The notes: generated by a model not told the origin, from the letters alone. A stretch of DNA of 36,958 bases from an uncultured Clostridia bacterium (GCA_946629635.1 CAMOYA010000012.1:1-36958), one strand, 5' to 3'. Positions 1 through 8,020 are shown, counted from the stretch's first letter. Translations and numbers: made by a program.

Positions 1-1437
1 ATGTTCATCATCACCGACAAGGAGCCCTGCGGGCCGGACTGCTCCCCCGCCTGCTCCTGCGGCCGCTATCTGGAAATCTGGAACGACGTGTTCATGGAAT
101 ACAACAAGACCGCCGAGGGCAAGTACGAACCCCTGGCGAAGAAAAACGTGGACACCGGCATGGGCCTGGAGCGGACGATCCTGGTGCTCAACGGCAAGAA
201 GAGCGTCTATGAAATCGACGCCTTTGCCGGCATTCTGGCCAAGATCAGCGAGCTGAGCGGCAAGGAATACGGGAAGAACGACGCGGATACCAAGGCCTTC
301 CGCATCATCGCGGACCATATGCGCACCTCCACCTTCATCCTGGGAGACGACCGGGGCGTCAGCCCCTCCAACACGGACCAGGGATACATCCTGCGCCGGC
401 TGATCCGCCGTGCCGTCCGCTACGGCATGCAGCTGGGCATGGCCGAAGGCTTCACCGTGGAAATCGCCAGGGTGATCATCGACCAGTACAAGGACGTGTA
501 TCCGGAGCTGGAGCGGAACTCCGCCTTCGTGCTGGAGCAGCTGCAGCTGGAGGAGGCGCGCTTCGCCCGGACGCTGAAGCAGGGCGAAAAGGAATTCGAC
601 AAGGTTTATGAAAACGTGTGCCGGACCCGGGAGCTGCTGAGCAGCATTCTGGCTGCGGACGACAAGGTCGCCGTCGCCCGGGAGATGGCGCAGACGAAGA
701 AGCTCCGCCCCATGCCGGAGAACCAGCCCATGATCGAGGCCGCCAGCAGCGGAGACGCCGCGAAGCTGGAGTCCCTGATCCGCGAGCGGCTTGCTTCCCT
801 GTCCACGCTGGACGGTCGCAGCGCCTTCAAGCTCTACGACACCTATGGCTTCCCGATCGAAATGACCCGGGAGCTGGCCGCGGAAAAGGGCATGACCATC
901 GATGAGGCGGACTTTGCCGAGCGCTTCAAGAAACACCAGGAGCTGAGCCATCAGGGCGCCGATCAGAAATTCAAGGGTGGCCTGGCGGATCACAGCGTAG
1001 AAACGGCCCGGCTGCATACCGCGACCCATCTGCTTCACGCTGCCCTGCGCAAGGTGCTGGGAGACGAGGTCGCCCAGAAGGGTTCCAACATCACCGCGGA
1101 GCGCCTGCGCTTTGACTTCAGCTTCGGCCGGAAGATGACGCCGGAGGAGCTGACCGAGGTGGAGCGCCTGGTCAACGAGGCCATCGATGCCGATGTGCCG
1201 GTGGTCTGCGAGGAAATGACCGTGCCGGAAGCCAAGGAAAAGGGCGCGATCGGCCTGTTCGAGAACAAGTACGGCGAGCGGGTGCGCACCTACAAGATGG
1301 GCGATTATTCCTTCGAAATCTGCGGCGGTCCCCATGCCACCCATACGGGCGAGCTCGGATCCTTCAAGATCCGGAAGGAAGAATCCTCCTCTGCCGGCGT
1401 TCGCCGCATCAAGGCCACGATTCAGCCGAAGGAGTAA
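1..1437 (+). CDS. alaS: Alanyl-tRNA synthetase, short form, 5' end outside the window
   Basis: Charges tRNA-Ala with alanine and clears mischarged tRNA. The visible 478 codons begin inside the class II catalytic domain (RYLEIWNDVF, residues 23-32; DTGMGLERT just after) and run through the helical tRNA-recognition region to the editing domain. Editing and zinc ligands are present: HTATH with H339 and H343, and CGGPH with C441 and H445. The protein stops right after the editing domain, so the C-terminal C-Ala domain is missing. The FYxExGGQxGD beta-barrel segment that normally precedes the HxxxH motif is also absent; a short FKGGLADHSVET linker stands there. This matches the known short bacterial AlaRS type of about 600 residues. 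The ATG at base 1 is in frame but is not the start, because roughly 120-170 N-terminal residues are missing. The AAGGAG serving the next gene lies in its last codons. Confidence 0.93.
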   Translation: MFIITDKEPCGPDCSPACSCGRYLEIWNDVFMEYNKTAEGKYEPLAKKNVDTGMGLERTILVLNGKKSVYEIDAFAGILAKISELSGKEYGKNDADTKAFRIIADHMRTSTFILGDDRGVSPSNTDQGYILRRLIRRAVRYGMQLGMAEGFTVEIARVIIDQYKDVYPELERNSAFVLEQLQLEEARFARTLKQGEKEFDKVYENVCRTRELLSSILAADDKVAVAREMAQTKKLRPMPENQPMIEAASSGDAAKLESLIRERLASLSTLDGRSAFKLYDTYGFPIEMTRELAAEKGMTIDEADFAERFKKHQELSHQGADQKFKGGLADHSVETARLHTATHLLHAALRKVLGDEVAQKGSNITAERLRFDFSFGRKMTPEELTEVERLVNEAIDADVPVVCEEMTVPEAKEKGAIGLFENKYGERVRTYKMGDYSFEICGGPHATHTGELGSFKIRKEESSSAGVRRIKATIQPKE

Positions 1438-1442
1438 GCGCC

Positions 1443-2009
1443 ATGACATTTGATGCCAATCAGGAGAACGCCCGCCTGCGCGAGGTCCGGACCACCTCCG
1501 AGGATATCTTCGACGGCGTCGTACTGAACGTGAAGCGGGACATGGTTCGCCTGCCCAACGGCAATGAAGCCGTCCGCGAGGTGATCCGGCATATCGGCGC
1601 CGTCTGTGTCATCCCCGTCACGGATGACGGGAAGGTCATCATGGAGCGTCAGTACCGCTATCCGCTGGACCGGGTGATTCTGGAAATCCCCGCCGGGAAG
1701 CTGGACGCGCCGGACGAGAACCGGATGTCCGCCATCCAGCGGGAGCTCCGGGAAGAAACCGGCTACACCGCGGACGACTGGCAGGAGCTCGGCGATCTGC
1801 ATCCCGCTCCCGCCTACAGCGATGAATACATCTCCATGTATCTCGCTCGCGGGCTGCACAAGGGAGACCGGCATCTGGACGCGGACGAGTTCCTGGATGT
1901 CCACGCCATCCCGCTGAAGGACCTGGTGCAAGACGTGATGAACGGAAAGATTTCCGATGCCAAAACCCAGATCTGCATTCTGAAGGCCGCCCGGATTATG
2001 GGCGTATGA
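1443..2009 (+). CDS. Nudix hydrolase, ADP-ribose pyrophosphatase type
   Basis: Predicted to hydrolyse ADP-ribose or related nucleoside diphosphate sugars to AMP and sugar phosphate in the cytoplasm. The Nudix box starts at G85 (AGKLDAP), has E92, then REL at 100-102, EE at 104-105 and G107. The first spacer is six residues instead of the canonical five, a loop variation seen in this subfamily. The preceding RQYRYPLDRVILEIPAGK segment is typical of ADP-ribose pyrophosphatases. Length (188 aa) is normal. The start is fixed by AAGGAG at 1428-1433, inside the end of alaS; the two genes are 5 bases apart and surely co-transcribed. A strong terminator follows. Exact substrate cannot be read from sequence. 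Confidence 0.88.
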   Translation: MTFDANQENARLREVRTTSEDIFDGVVLNVKRDMVRLPNGNEAVREVIRHIGAVCVIPVTDDGKVIMERQYRYPLDRVILEIPAGKLDAPDENRMSAIQRELREETGYTADDWQELGDLHPAPAYSDEYISMYLARGLHKGDRHLDADEFLDVHAIPLKDLVQDVMNGKISDAKTQICILKAARIMGV

Positions 2010-2019
2010 ACCCTTGACG

Positions 2020-2058
2020 AAAAAACGGAGCATGCTTCATTGCATGTTCCGTTTTTTT
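2020..2058 (+). terminator. Intrinsic terminator of alaS-nudix
   Basis: A 12-bp stem (2024-2035 with 2042-2053, one G-U pair) encloses a 6-base loop. The 3' arm runs into seven T (2052-2058). It lies 11 bases after the Nudix stop codon. Confidence 0.93.
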
Positions 2059-2142
2059 CAGGAACTTTTTCCCCGCCTGTTTCGTCAGATAGGATGGAGC
2101 CCGAAATCGCGCCACCGGCGCAGGAGAAAGGAAGTCTCAATC

Positions 2143-2847
2143 ATGATGAAGAAATTAGTCGCTCTTTTGACCGCTCTGATGCTGCTGGCGGCGTCCTCCG
2201 CCATGGCGGAAACCAAAATCGCCGTAACCGGCAGCGGCGAAACCCCGGTCGGCGCCGATACGGCAATCATCTCCCTCGGCGTCAGCGCGCGGAACCGGGA
2301 TGTGCTTACGGCCCAGCAGCAGGTGAATGCGGCCATCGCCGCCATCCGCAAGGCCCTGACCGAAAAAGGCGTCCGCGATGAGTGCATCAACACGGACTGC
2401 ATGAACATTTACGCCATGTACGATTATTCCAAGGAGCAGGAGGAAATATCCGCCTACAACGCCACGTCCACCCTGGCCATCCGAACGACGGACATGGACA
2501 GCATCGGCGCGCTGATTGACACCGCCTTCGCGGCCGGCGCCAATACGCTCAACGGCATTTCCTTCTCCGCCTCCGATACGGAGGCCGCCAAGGCCGAGTC
2601 CCTGAAAAAAGCGGTGGCCGAGGCAAAGGCCAAGGCGCAAATTCTGGCGGAGGCTGCCGGGATGAAGATCACCGGCATGGAATCGATGTCCGAAATCGGC
2701 GTATACAGCTATGACAATTCCGTCAGCAACTTCGCCGCCCGGGGGCTGGACGTGGAGGAAGCGCAGGACATGGGCGCGGAAACCGTCGTGCAGGCAGCCA
2801 AGCTGATCGTCAACGCCTCCGTCAGCATCACCTTCATTGCCGAATAA
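2143..2847 (+). CDS. Secreted SIMPL-domain (DUF541) protein
   Basis: Exported protein of 234 residues. It has a signal peptide (MMKKLVALLTALMLLAASSAMA, then ETKIAVTG) followed by one SIMPL domain. Typical family features are the opening beta strand with TGSGE, the long helix around TAQQQVNAAIAAIRKAL, and the AKAESLKKAVAEAKAKAQ helix followed by an ILAEAAGM motif. SIMPL proteins are periplasmic or cell-surface proteins of poorly defined function, some linked to oxidative stress. The frame is open from 2014, but that stretch overlaps the preceding terminator. The ATG at 2143, preceded by AAAGGAAG and opening a clean signal peptide, is the better start. Only a weak promoter candidate (TAGGAT near 2092) was seen. 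Its last 14 bases overlap the convergent kinase gene. Confidence 0.88.
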   Translation: MMKKLVALLTALMLLAASSAMAETKIAVTGSGETPVGADTAIISLGVSARNRDVLTAQQQVNAAIAAIRKALTEKGVRDECINTDCMNIYAMYDYSKEQEEISAYNATSTLAIRTTDMDSIGALIDTAFAAGANTLNGISFSASDTEAAKAESLKKAVAEAKAKAQILAEAAGMKITGMESMSEIGVYSYDNSVSNFAARGLDVEEAQDMGAETVVQAAKLIVNASVSITFIAE

Positions 2848-3400
2848 CCCGGCATCCATCATCCGGAAGATGATACGCCTCGAAATAGGCGTTCTCCAGC
2901 GGGATCCACCGATCCAGGAACATCTGCAGGGCCGCCGGCGTTTCCCGCGCGCTGAGCCTTTCCATCCGCGTTTCCCAGGAAGCCTCGAGGAAAAGCCGCA
3001 CATCCGCATACGCCCGGATTTCCGGCAGGTTGCAGTAGCTTCCCTCCAGAATCAGGAAGCGGGTTTCCGGCAGCTGCTCCGCCGGCATCATCCGATCCTC
3101 ACGGAAGTTATACCGGCGGTACCGGACCGGATCGCCCCGCCGGAAGGGCGCAACCACCTCCCGCACCAGGCGCTCCGCGTCGCAGTTTCCCCCGGGAACG
3201 GCCAGCCGTTCCCGGGTTTTCTGCGCGTGGGGGATCACAAAATCGTCCGTATGGATCACCCCGGCCCCCAGCTCCCGGGCCAGCCGCCCGGCCAGCGTCG
3301 TCTTTCCGGTTGCGCAGGGCCCGTCCAGCGTCACCAGCACCCGGCGGTTCCCCGCTCCCTGCCGGACGATACTCTCAATGATTTCCTTCATTCGGCACAT
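2834..3400 (-). CDS. P-loop nucleoside/uridine kinase-like protein
   Basis: A 188-aa P-loop protein resembling the uridine kinase/phosphoribulokinase fold. Walker A is GPCATGKT (residues 27-34). An HTDDF motif near residue 51 occupies the place of the substrate-binding acidic pair. A Walker B-like strand FLILEGSY leads into a lid region rich in Arg (RMERLSARE). This suggests phosphorylation of a nucleoside or small metabolite in the cytoplasm, but the substrate is unknown. The ATG at 3400 immediately follows the stop codon of the flavin reductase-rubredoxin gene (stop at 3401-3403), and that gene's end supplies an AAAAGG site, so translation is probably coupled. A second ATG at 3391 is possible. 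Its 3' end overlaps the SIMPL gene by 14 bases. Confidence 0.75.
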   Translation of the reverse strand: MCRMKEIIESIVRQGAGNRRVLVTLDGPCATGKTTLAGRLARELGAGVIHTDDFVIPHAQKTRERLAVPGGNCDAERLVREVVAPFRRGDPVRYRRYNFREDRMMPAEQLPETRFLILEGSYCNLPEIRAYADVRLFLEASWETRMERLSARETPAALQMFLDRWIPLENAYFEAYHLPDDGCRVIRQ

Positions 3401-4015
3401 TCATACCTTTTCAAAATCCGATGCCGGATGCTTGCAGATCGGGCAGATGAAGTTTTCCGGCAGTTCCTCTCCCACGTATTCATATCCGCAGATCCGGCAG
3501 CGCCAGACCGTTTTTCCGTCGGCCGTCTGCCCCACCTTCTCCGGCTTCGGCTTGATATGCTCCAGGTAATACGCGTACGTCACGGACGGCATATCGCTCA
3601 GCACGTCCATATCCGTCACCCTGCCGATAAACAGCATGTGCGTTCCCAGGTCTATCGCCTGCTCCACCTCCGCCGCGATCCACGCGTTCGTCCCTTCAAA
3701 CACGATCATTCCGCTTTCCCCGGCCCAGGCCCCGGAGAAGCCCGCAAACTTGTCCACATCCCGTCCGCTCTGGAACCCGAAACGACGGAACAGGTCAAAG
3801 GTGGCGTTTTCCGCAATCACGCTGGCGGTAAACCGCCCGCTGGACGCAATCATCCCGCAGGTATGGTTGTTCTTGTTGACCGCGACGGAAATCCGGTACG
3901 GATCCCCGGTCAGCTGCATCACCGTATTCGTAATGCACCCATTGTGCTTTCCGTTCTCTGCCGCCGTCACCACAAACAGGCCGTAGGAAATGGCATACAT
4001 CGCCTTCGGATTCAT
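3401..4015 (-). CDS. Flavin reductase-rubredoxin fusion (high molecular weight rubredoxin type)
   Basis: Cytoplasmic electron carrier of 204 aa. Residues 1-150 form a flavin reductase-like FMN-binding domain (MNPKAMYAISYGLFVVTA; NKNNHTCGMI). Residues 170-204 form a short rubredoxin domain with iron ligands C173/C176 and C191/C194 (CRICGY, CPICK). This is the architecture of Moorella Hrb, which passes electrons from NAD(P)H to the diiron flavoprotein FprA in oxidative and nitrosative stress defence. No fprA is in the window. The rubredoxin part is the short rubrerythrin-style type. The frame is open further upstream, but the ATG at 4015 is preceded by a perfect AGGAGG and begins the conserved domain. 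Its own promoter lies at 4069-4097. Confidence 0.9.
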   Translation of the reverse strand: MNPKAMYAISYGLFVVTAAENGKHNGCITNTVMQLTGDPYRISVAVNKNNHTCGMIASSGRFTASVIAENATFDLFRRFGFQSGRDVDKFAGFSGAWAGESGMIVFEGTNAWIAAEVEQAIDLGTHMLFIGRVTDMDVLSDMPSVTYAYYLEHIKPKPEKVGQTADGKTVWRCRICGYEYVGEELPENFICPICKHPASDFEKV

Positions 4016-4068
4016 CCGATCCCCTCCTTCTGATGCAAAAACCGCTGTTGTTCTGTCCGACTGATGAC

Positions 4069-4097
4069 ATTGTACCATTCCCCGCGTTCCGGAGCAA
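4069..4097 (-). promoter_or_regulatory. Sigma-A promoter of the flavin reductase-rubredoxin gene
   Basis: On the minus strand TTGCTC (4092-4097) is 17 bases from TACAAT (4069-4074). It lies in the short gap after btuD, so this gene need not depend on the B12-controlled transcript. Confidence 0.7.
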
Positions 4098-4105
4098 CCA
4101 TCCGG

Positions 4106-4867
4106 TTATTCCGCTTCCCACGCCCGGAGGCTCTCCCGGATCCAGGCATATACATCCATACCATACACCTCTTCCAGATTCCGCCGGGTCAGCACCGCTT
4201 CCACGGGGCCGGAAGCAACGGCCTGCCCGCGGTTCATCAGCAGGGCATGCGACCCATAGCGTCTGGCCATGGTCAGATCATGCATCACGGTGATCACAGT
4301 ACGCCCCGGATGGGCCAGCCATGCCTGCACCATGTCAAAAAACTGCTTCTGAAACGGAAAATCCAGGTGATTCGCCGGCTCATCCAGCACCAGCACCTGC
4401 GGATCCTGCGCCAGCACCTGAGCAAGAAAAACCCGCTGCACTTCCCCACCCGAAAGCGTCAGCAGATTTCGTTTCCGCATTCCCAGAAGCCCCGTGGCTT
4501 CCAGCGCGTTTCGGATCTTCTCCTCTCCTTCCCGATCCCGGGGACGAAAATATCCTTCCCGCCATGCGTAGCGTCCCATTGATACCACTTCATCGACAGT
4601 AAACCCATATACTTGCCCGTTATTTTGGGATAATACACCCACTTTTCTGGCAAAGTTCTCGCCTGAGTGGTCCGATATTTCCACATCGTTTAAATACGCT
4701 TTTCCGGTAAAGGGAATTCCGCGGCACATCGCCTTCACCAGTGTGGACTTGCCTGCGCCATTCGGGCCGACAATCATCCACCACTGCCCTGCCTCCGGGC
4801 AGAAGCTTACATCCCTTACTGCTGCCGTATCGCCATAGTACACGGACAGATGTTCCACGCGCAGCAT
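4106..4867 (-). CDS. btuD: Corrinoid ABC transporter ATP-binding protein
   Basis: ATPase subunit (253 aa) of an Fe-siderophore/B12-type importer, acting at the inner face of the membrane. Walker A is GPNGAGKST (34-42), the Q-loop is near Q81, the signature is LSGGE (138-142), Walker B is VLVLDEP (158-164), and the switch histidine is H196 (VMHDL). It is the last gene of btuF-btuC-btuD: its ATG shares one base with the btuC stop (TGATG), so the two are translationally coupled. From sequence alone the family could carry haem, siderophore or B12. The cobalamin riboswitch ahead of btuF makes corrinoid the best assignment. Confidence 0.87.
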   Translation of the reverse strand: MLRVEHLSVYYGDTAAVRDVSFCPEAGQWWMIVGPNGAGKSTLVKAMCRGIPFTGKAYLNDVEISDHSGENFARKVGVLSQNNGQVYGFTVDEVVSMGRYAWREGYFRPRDREGEEKIRNALEATGLLGMRKRNLLTLSGGEVQRVFLAQVLAQDPQVLVLDEPANHLDFPFQKQFFDMVQAWLAHPGRTVITVMHDLTMARRYGSHALLMNRGQAVASGPVEAVLTRRNLEEVYGMDVYAWIRESLRAWEAE

Positions 4868-5907
4868 CAGAGTCTCCCCCCTCTCCGGGTCCGCACAAAG
4901 ATCACGATAAAGACCACCGCACCGATCAGCGAAGTAATCACGCCTACCGGCAGCTCCAGCGGGCTGAGCACCGTCCGGGCGGCCAGGTCTGCGAGCATCA
5001 GAAAAACAGCGCCCGCAAAAAATGACCGGGGCAGCAGTACCCGGTGATTGGGCCCTGAAATCAGACGAACCATGTGGGGAATGATCAGCCCCACATAGGC
5101 GATGCTTCCCCCGACGGATACGCAGACCCCGATCAGCGCCGAAGCGGAAATCATCACCAGGAGCTTTGTCCTTCTCACGGGGACACCCACATGCATCGCA
5201 TTCTCCTCCCCGATGGCAAAGGCGTTCAGCTCCCGCCCACGGGTCAGCAGCGCTCCTCCGAAGATCAGCAGCGCGGCGGCCAGCAGGATCACCTGCTCAT
5301 AGCTTTTGCCGCTCAGGGAACCCATCGTCCAGTAGGTGATCGTATGCAGCTTGTCCCCGGCGAACGTGATCAGCAGGCTCAGCAGGCTGGAAACAAACAT
5401 CGTAAAGATCACGCCGATCAGGATGATGTTGTGGGTCGCGAGAGAACGGTCCATGCCCCATGCCAGAAACAGGATCAGCATCAGGGAACCAAAGGAAAAG
5501 AGCATGGCCATGGCAGCCGGACCCGCCAGCGCGGCGCCCGGCACCGAAATGCCCAGCACGATGGACAGCGCCGCCCCGAGCGCCGCCCCGGAGGAGACGC
5601 CCAGGGTGGATCCGTCCGCCAGCGGGTTCCGGAGAAGCCCCTGCATCGCAGCGCCGCACACGGAAAGCGCCGCGCCCATGAGACCGGCACACAGAACCCG
5701 GGGAAGGCGCGTCCACAGCACGATGGACGCGTATGTCGCCCGGGATACCGGCAGGCCAAAAACAGCATTCCACACATCCTTCAGCGGAATGCCTACGCTG
5801 CCCGTGCTGACACACAGCGCCGCAACCGTCACCGTCAAGAGAAGCCAGAAGGCGCCTTCCGAAAGGCGGAAGGCACCCCCTGCATTTTTTTTACCGTCCA
5901 CCTGCAC
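4867..5907 (-). CDS. btuC: Corrinoid ABC transporter permease (FecCD/BtuC family)
   Basis: Integral membrane permease of 346 aa with about ten hydrophobic helices, the normal size for the FecCD/BtuC family. Family motifs include RLPRVLCAGLMGAALSVCGAA (the family's RLPR opening) near residue 68, RNPLADGSTLGVSSGA near 93, and the cytoplasmic coupling stretch VGLIIPHMVRLISGPNHR near 273-290. The start is GTG at 5907, 14 bases after the btuF stop, behind a GAGGG site. It overlaps btuD by one base at the other end. Two copies should pair with two BtuD subunits and receive substrate from the btuF product. Confidence 0.87.
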   Translation of the reverse strand: MQVDGKKNAGGAFRLSEGAFWLLLTVTVAALCVSTGSVGIPLKDVWNAVFGLPVSRATYASIVLWTRLPRVLCAGLMGAALSVCGAAMQGLLRNPLADGSTLGVSSGAALGAALSIVLGISVPGAALAGPAAMAMLFSFGSLMLILFLAWGMDRSLATHNIILIGVIFTMFVSSLLSLLITFAGDKLHTITYWTMGSLSGKSYEQVILLAAALLIFGGALLTRGRELNAFAIGEENAMHVGVPVRRTKLLVMISASALIGVCVSVGGSIAYVGLIIPHMVRLISGPNHRVLLPRSFFAGAVFLMLADLAARTVLSPLELPVGVITSLIGAVVFIVIFVRTRRGGRL

Positions 5908-5921
5908 GATCCCTCTGCCTG

Positions 5922-6833
5922 TCAGGCCGCCGGTGCTTCCGCCTCAGCGCCGGAGATGAAATCATACAGCGCCACCGCGGCATCCATCAGGCGGGGACCC
6001 GGCCGGGTGATCGCGTTGCTGTCCGCGTTGAAAACCTGTCCGTTCTGAACGGCCTTCAGGCTGTCCCATCCGTTCCGTCCCATGATTTCTTCCACGGGCG
6101 TGGGGCCTTCTCCCCAGTACATGGACGTGGTCACGATGTAGTCCGGATCGCGTTCCTTCACATCTTCCTCCGTCACGGCGCCCCAGCCTTCCACATCGGC
6201 AAAGGCATTGGTCAGGCCGCAGATCTCCGCCAGCTCATCCATAAAGGTGCCGCTGCCGGCCGCCCACAGGCCCCATTCCAGGGGAGAAACCTCAAAGTAA
6301 ACGGTTTTTCCGGTATTCTGCGCCTTTTCCTTCACGGAAGCAAACGTTTCCTTCATCTCTCCGATGATCGTATCCGCTTCAGCATTTTTTCCGGTAATCT
6401 GACCGATCATGGAAATGGCGGTGTACACGCCCTCCAGATTCTGTGCATCCGACACAATGACCTTTACGCCGGCCTTTTCCAGCGCTTCCACCTGATCCTT
6501 CGTCTGCGCCATGGTCGCCATGATCACCACGTCCGGTTCCAGGGCAAGAATTTCTTCCAGATTCGTTTCCGCACCGGACTTCACCACCGGCTTTTCCAGC
6601 ACTTCCTCCGGATAATCACAGTACTCGCCACGGCCCACCAGCAGATCGCCCGCGCCAAGCGCATAGATGATTTCCACATCCGAAGCCGTCAGCGCAACGA
6701 TCTTTTCCGCCGGCTTTTCCAGCACGATTTCCCGGCCGGTCATGTCCGTCAGAGTCAGGCCTTCGCCCAGGGCGGGCAGGCAGGCGCACAGCAGCGCAGC
6801 ACACAGAAACAGGGATACCATTTTACGGGTCAT
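5922..6833 (-). CDS. btuF: Corrinoid-binding protein of ABC transporter (BtuF type)
   Basis: Extracellular substrate-binding protein of 303 aa. The N-terminal signal sequence contains LLCACLPALG-EG. Cleavage by signal peptidase I after ALG or lipid attachment at C18 (LCAC) are both possible; an anchored form is expected for a Gram-positive cell. The mature part is a class III binding protein: DMTGREIVLEKPAEKIVAL opening, GRGEYCDYPEEV motif near 67-78 as in BtuF-like proteins, DVVIMA, and a C-terminal RPGPRLMDA segment. AGGAGGGG lies just upstream of the ATG at 6833. The transcript begins with a cobalamin riboswitch, so expression should fall when adenosylcobalamin is plentiful. Confidence 0.88.
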   Translation of the reverse strand: MTRKMVSLFLCAALLCACLPALGEGLTLTDMTGREIVLEKPAEKIVALTASDVEIIYALGAGDLLVGRGEYCDYPEEVLEKPVVKSGAETNLEEILALEPDVVIMATMAQTKDQVEALEKAGVKVIVSDAQNLEGVYTAISMIGQITGKNAEADTIIGEMKETFASVKEKAQNTGKTVYFEVSPLEWGLWAAGSGTFMDELAEICGLTNAFADVEGWGAVTEEDVKERDPDYIVTTSMYWGEGPTPVEEIMGRNGWDSLKAVQNGQVFNADSNAITRPGPRLMDAAVALYDFISGAEAEAPAA

Positions 6834-6871
6834 CAGAACCCCTCCTCAAGAAAAAGATCAAATGAAACAGC

Positions 6872-6898
6872 GGGAGACGCGCCGATGGCGCGTCTCCC
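6872..6898 (-). promoter_or_regulatory. Expression-platform hairpin between the riboswitch and btuF
   Basis: A perfect 12-bp GC-rich stem (6872-6883 with 6887-6898) has a 3-base loop and sits between the B12 aptamer and the btuF ribosome site. The sequence after it on the minus strand is U-rich (GTTTCATTTGATCTTTTT) but broken, so it could act as a conditional terminator or a pause structure. No alternative antiterminator pairing was worked out. Confidence 0.55.
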
Positions 6899-6965
6899 CG
6901 AGGAACACTAAAACGAACCGGTCACATCCCGGCCGAGATAGCATTTCCCACCCCCAGGGGAAAGA

Positions 6966-7180
6966 TAATCACGGCGCAAACAGGTCTCCCGACTTGGCCT
7001 CATCCTACCTGGAGCTCCTTCTCACGGCCGGATGGCCGCAATGGCTGAGATGCATGGATCCCGTGCTCCGTCGTCCGCTTCACGGTTTCTGGGAAAGTCC
7101 GGGAATTTCACCCGGTTCCCATGACAGGAGAGCGATTCCGCCCGCCTGCCGCGCGTTTCCGCGCAGATGCGCCGGCTATT
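6966..7180 (-). ncRNA. Cobalamin riboswitch aptamer
   Basis: Read on the minus strand, the leader contains the conserved blocks of a B12 riboswitch in order: GGGAACCGGGTGAAATTCCC, then AACCGTGAAGCGGAC, then GGTAGGATGAGGCCAAG running into the B12 box GTCGGGAGACCTG. A closing helix pairs CGGCGCA (7168-7174) with TGCGCCG (6972-6978). It lies about 15 bases after a consensus promoter and about 130 bases ahead of btuF. The family binds adenosylcobalamin or related corrinoids and turns off downstream transport genes. Ends are approximate. Confidence 0.93.
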
Positions 7181-7194
7181 CATTTGTCCTGACA

Positions 7195-7223
7195 ATTATA
7201 CCGGAACGCGTTTCCAGCGTCAA
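7195..7223 (-). promoter_or_regulatory. Sigma-A promoter of btuFCD
   Basis: TTGACG (7218-7223) is 17 bases from a perfect TATAAT (7195-7200) on the minus strand. It lies just downstream of the aquaporin terminator and starts the riboswitch leader. Confidence 0.92.
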
Positions 7224-7239
7224 CGATTCCCCGGAATGC

Positions 7240-7271
7240 AAAAACGGGGCCGTGCCAGCTGCACAGCCCCC
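7240..7271 (-). terminator. Intrinsic terminator of the aquaporin gene
   Basis: On the minus strand a 10-bp stem (GGGGCTGTGC with GCACGGCCCC, one G-U pair) is followed by GTTTTTG. It separates the aquaporin from the btu promoter. Confidence 0.88.
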
Positions 7272-7292
7272 GGACCGTTGATCCGTCATGCC

Positions 7293-7964
7293 TTACTTTT
7301 CCGCTTTTCCGAGCCATTTCCAGCAGAGCGCCGCCAGCGCGCCACCCGCCAGAGGTCCCACGATGAAGACCCACACATTGGCCAGCGCGTCTCCCCCGAC
7401 AAACAGGGCCGGTCCGATGGAACGGGCGGGATTGACGGAGGTGCCGGTAAAGTGGATGCCCAGGATATGAACCAGCGTCAGCGTCAGCCCGATGACCAGG
7501 CCCGCCATCCGGCTGTACTCCTCCTTGGAGGTCACCGCCAGGATCACCAGCACGAACACGAAGGTCAGAATGCATTCGATGATCAGGGAAGCAAGCACAT
7601 TGCCCTCAAACAGGCCATTGACGCCCAGCCCGCTGGCATTGCCGCCCAGCACCGCGGAAAGGCAGCCTGCGCCGGCAATCGCGCCGAGCACCTGCGCCAC
7701 CACGTATCCGCAGAACTCCGTTACCGTCATCTTTCCGCTCAGCAGCACGCCGAGGGAAACAGCCGGATTGATATGGCATCCGGAAACCTGGCCGATGGAA
7801 TACGCCATCGCCACAATCACCAGGCCAAAGGCCAGCGCGGTCAGCAGATACGCCGCGTCCGCAGAGTCCGTTTTGCAGCCCAGCACCGCCGCCGCGCCGC
7901 AGGCAAAAAACACCAGTACGAAGGTACCAAGGAATTCCGCCACCATTTTCTTTGTCAGTTTCAT
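7293..7964 (-). CDS. aqpZ: Aquaporin (AqpZ-like water channel)
   Basis: MIP-family channel of 223 aa with six predicted membrane helices. Both NPA boxes are intact: HINPAVSLG (N66) and TSVNPARS (N178). By comparison with E. coli AqpZ the selectivity-filter residues are F46, H166, T175 and R181, the F/H/T/R set of water-selective channels rather than the wider GlpF set. No glycerol gene is adjacent, which agrees. It is a single-gene unit: its promoter is at 7991-8020 and its terminator at 7240-7271. The ATG at 7964 has AAGGAG about 10 bases upstream. Confidence 0.93.
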   Translation of the reverse strand: MKLTKKMVAEFLGTFVLVFFACGAAAVLGCKTDSADAAYLLTALAFGLVIVAMAYSIGQVSGCHINPAVSLGVLLSGKMTVTEFCGYVVAQVLGAIAGAGCLSAVLGGNASGLGVNGLFEGNVLASLIIECILTFVFVLVILAVTSKEEYSRMAGLVIGLTLTLVHILGIHFTGTSVNPARSIGPALFVGGDALANVWVFIVGPLAGGALAALCWKWLGKAEK

Positions 7965-7990
7965 CCTTACTTCACTCCTTTCAGCCGCAT

Positions 7991-8020
7991 ATTGTACTTC
8001 ATTCTCCCCTGTTTTTGCAA
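7991..8020 (-). promoter_or_regulatory. Sigma-A promoter of the aquaporin gene
   Basis: TTGCAA (8015-8020) and TACAAT (7991-7996) are 18 bases apart on the minus strand, about 27 bases before the aquaporin ATG. Confidence 0.75.

Noticed and set aside
2014-2142. N-terminal extension of the SIMPL protein by 43 codons
   Set aside because: It would run through the terminator and hide the signal peptide. ATG 2143 has a ribosome site and opens a normal signal sequence.
4075-4105. Small CCGGA/TCCGG hairpin after btuD as a terminator
   Set aside because: Only five base pairs with a 7-base loop and no T tract; it overlaps the next promoter.
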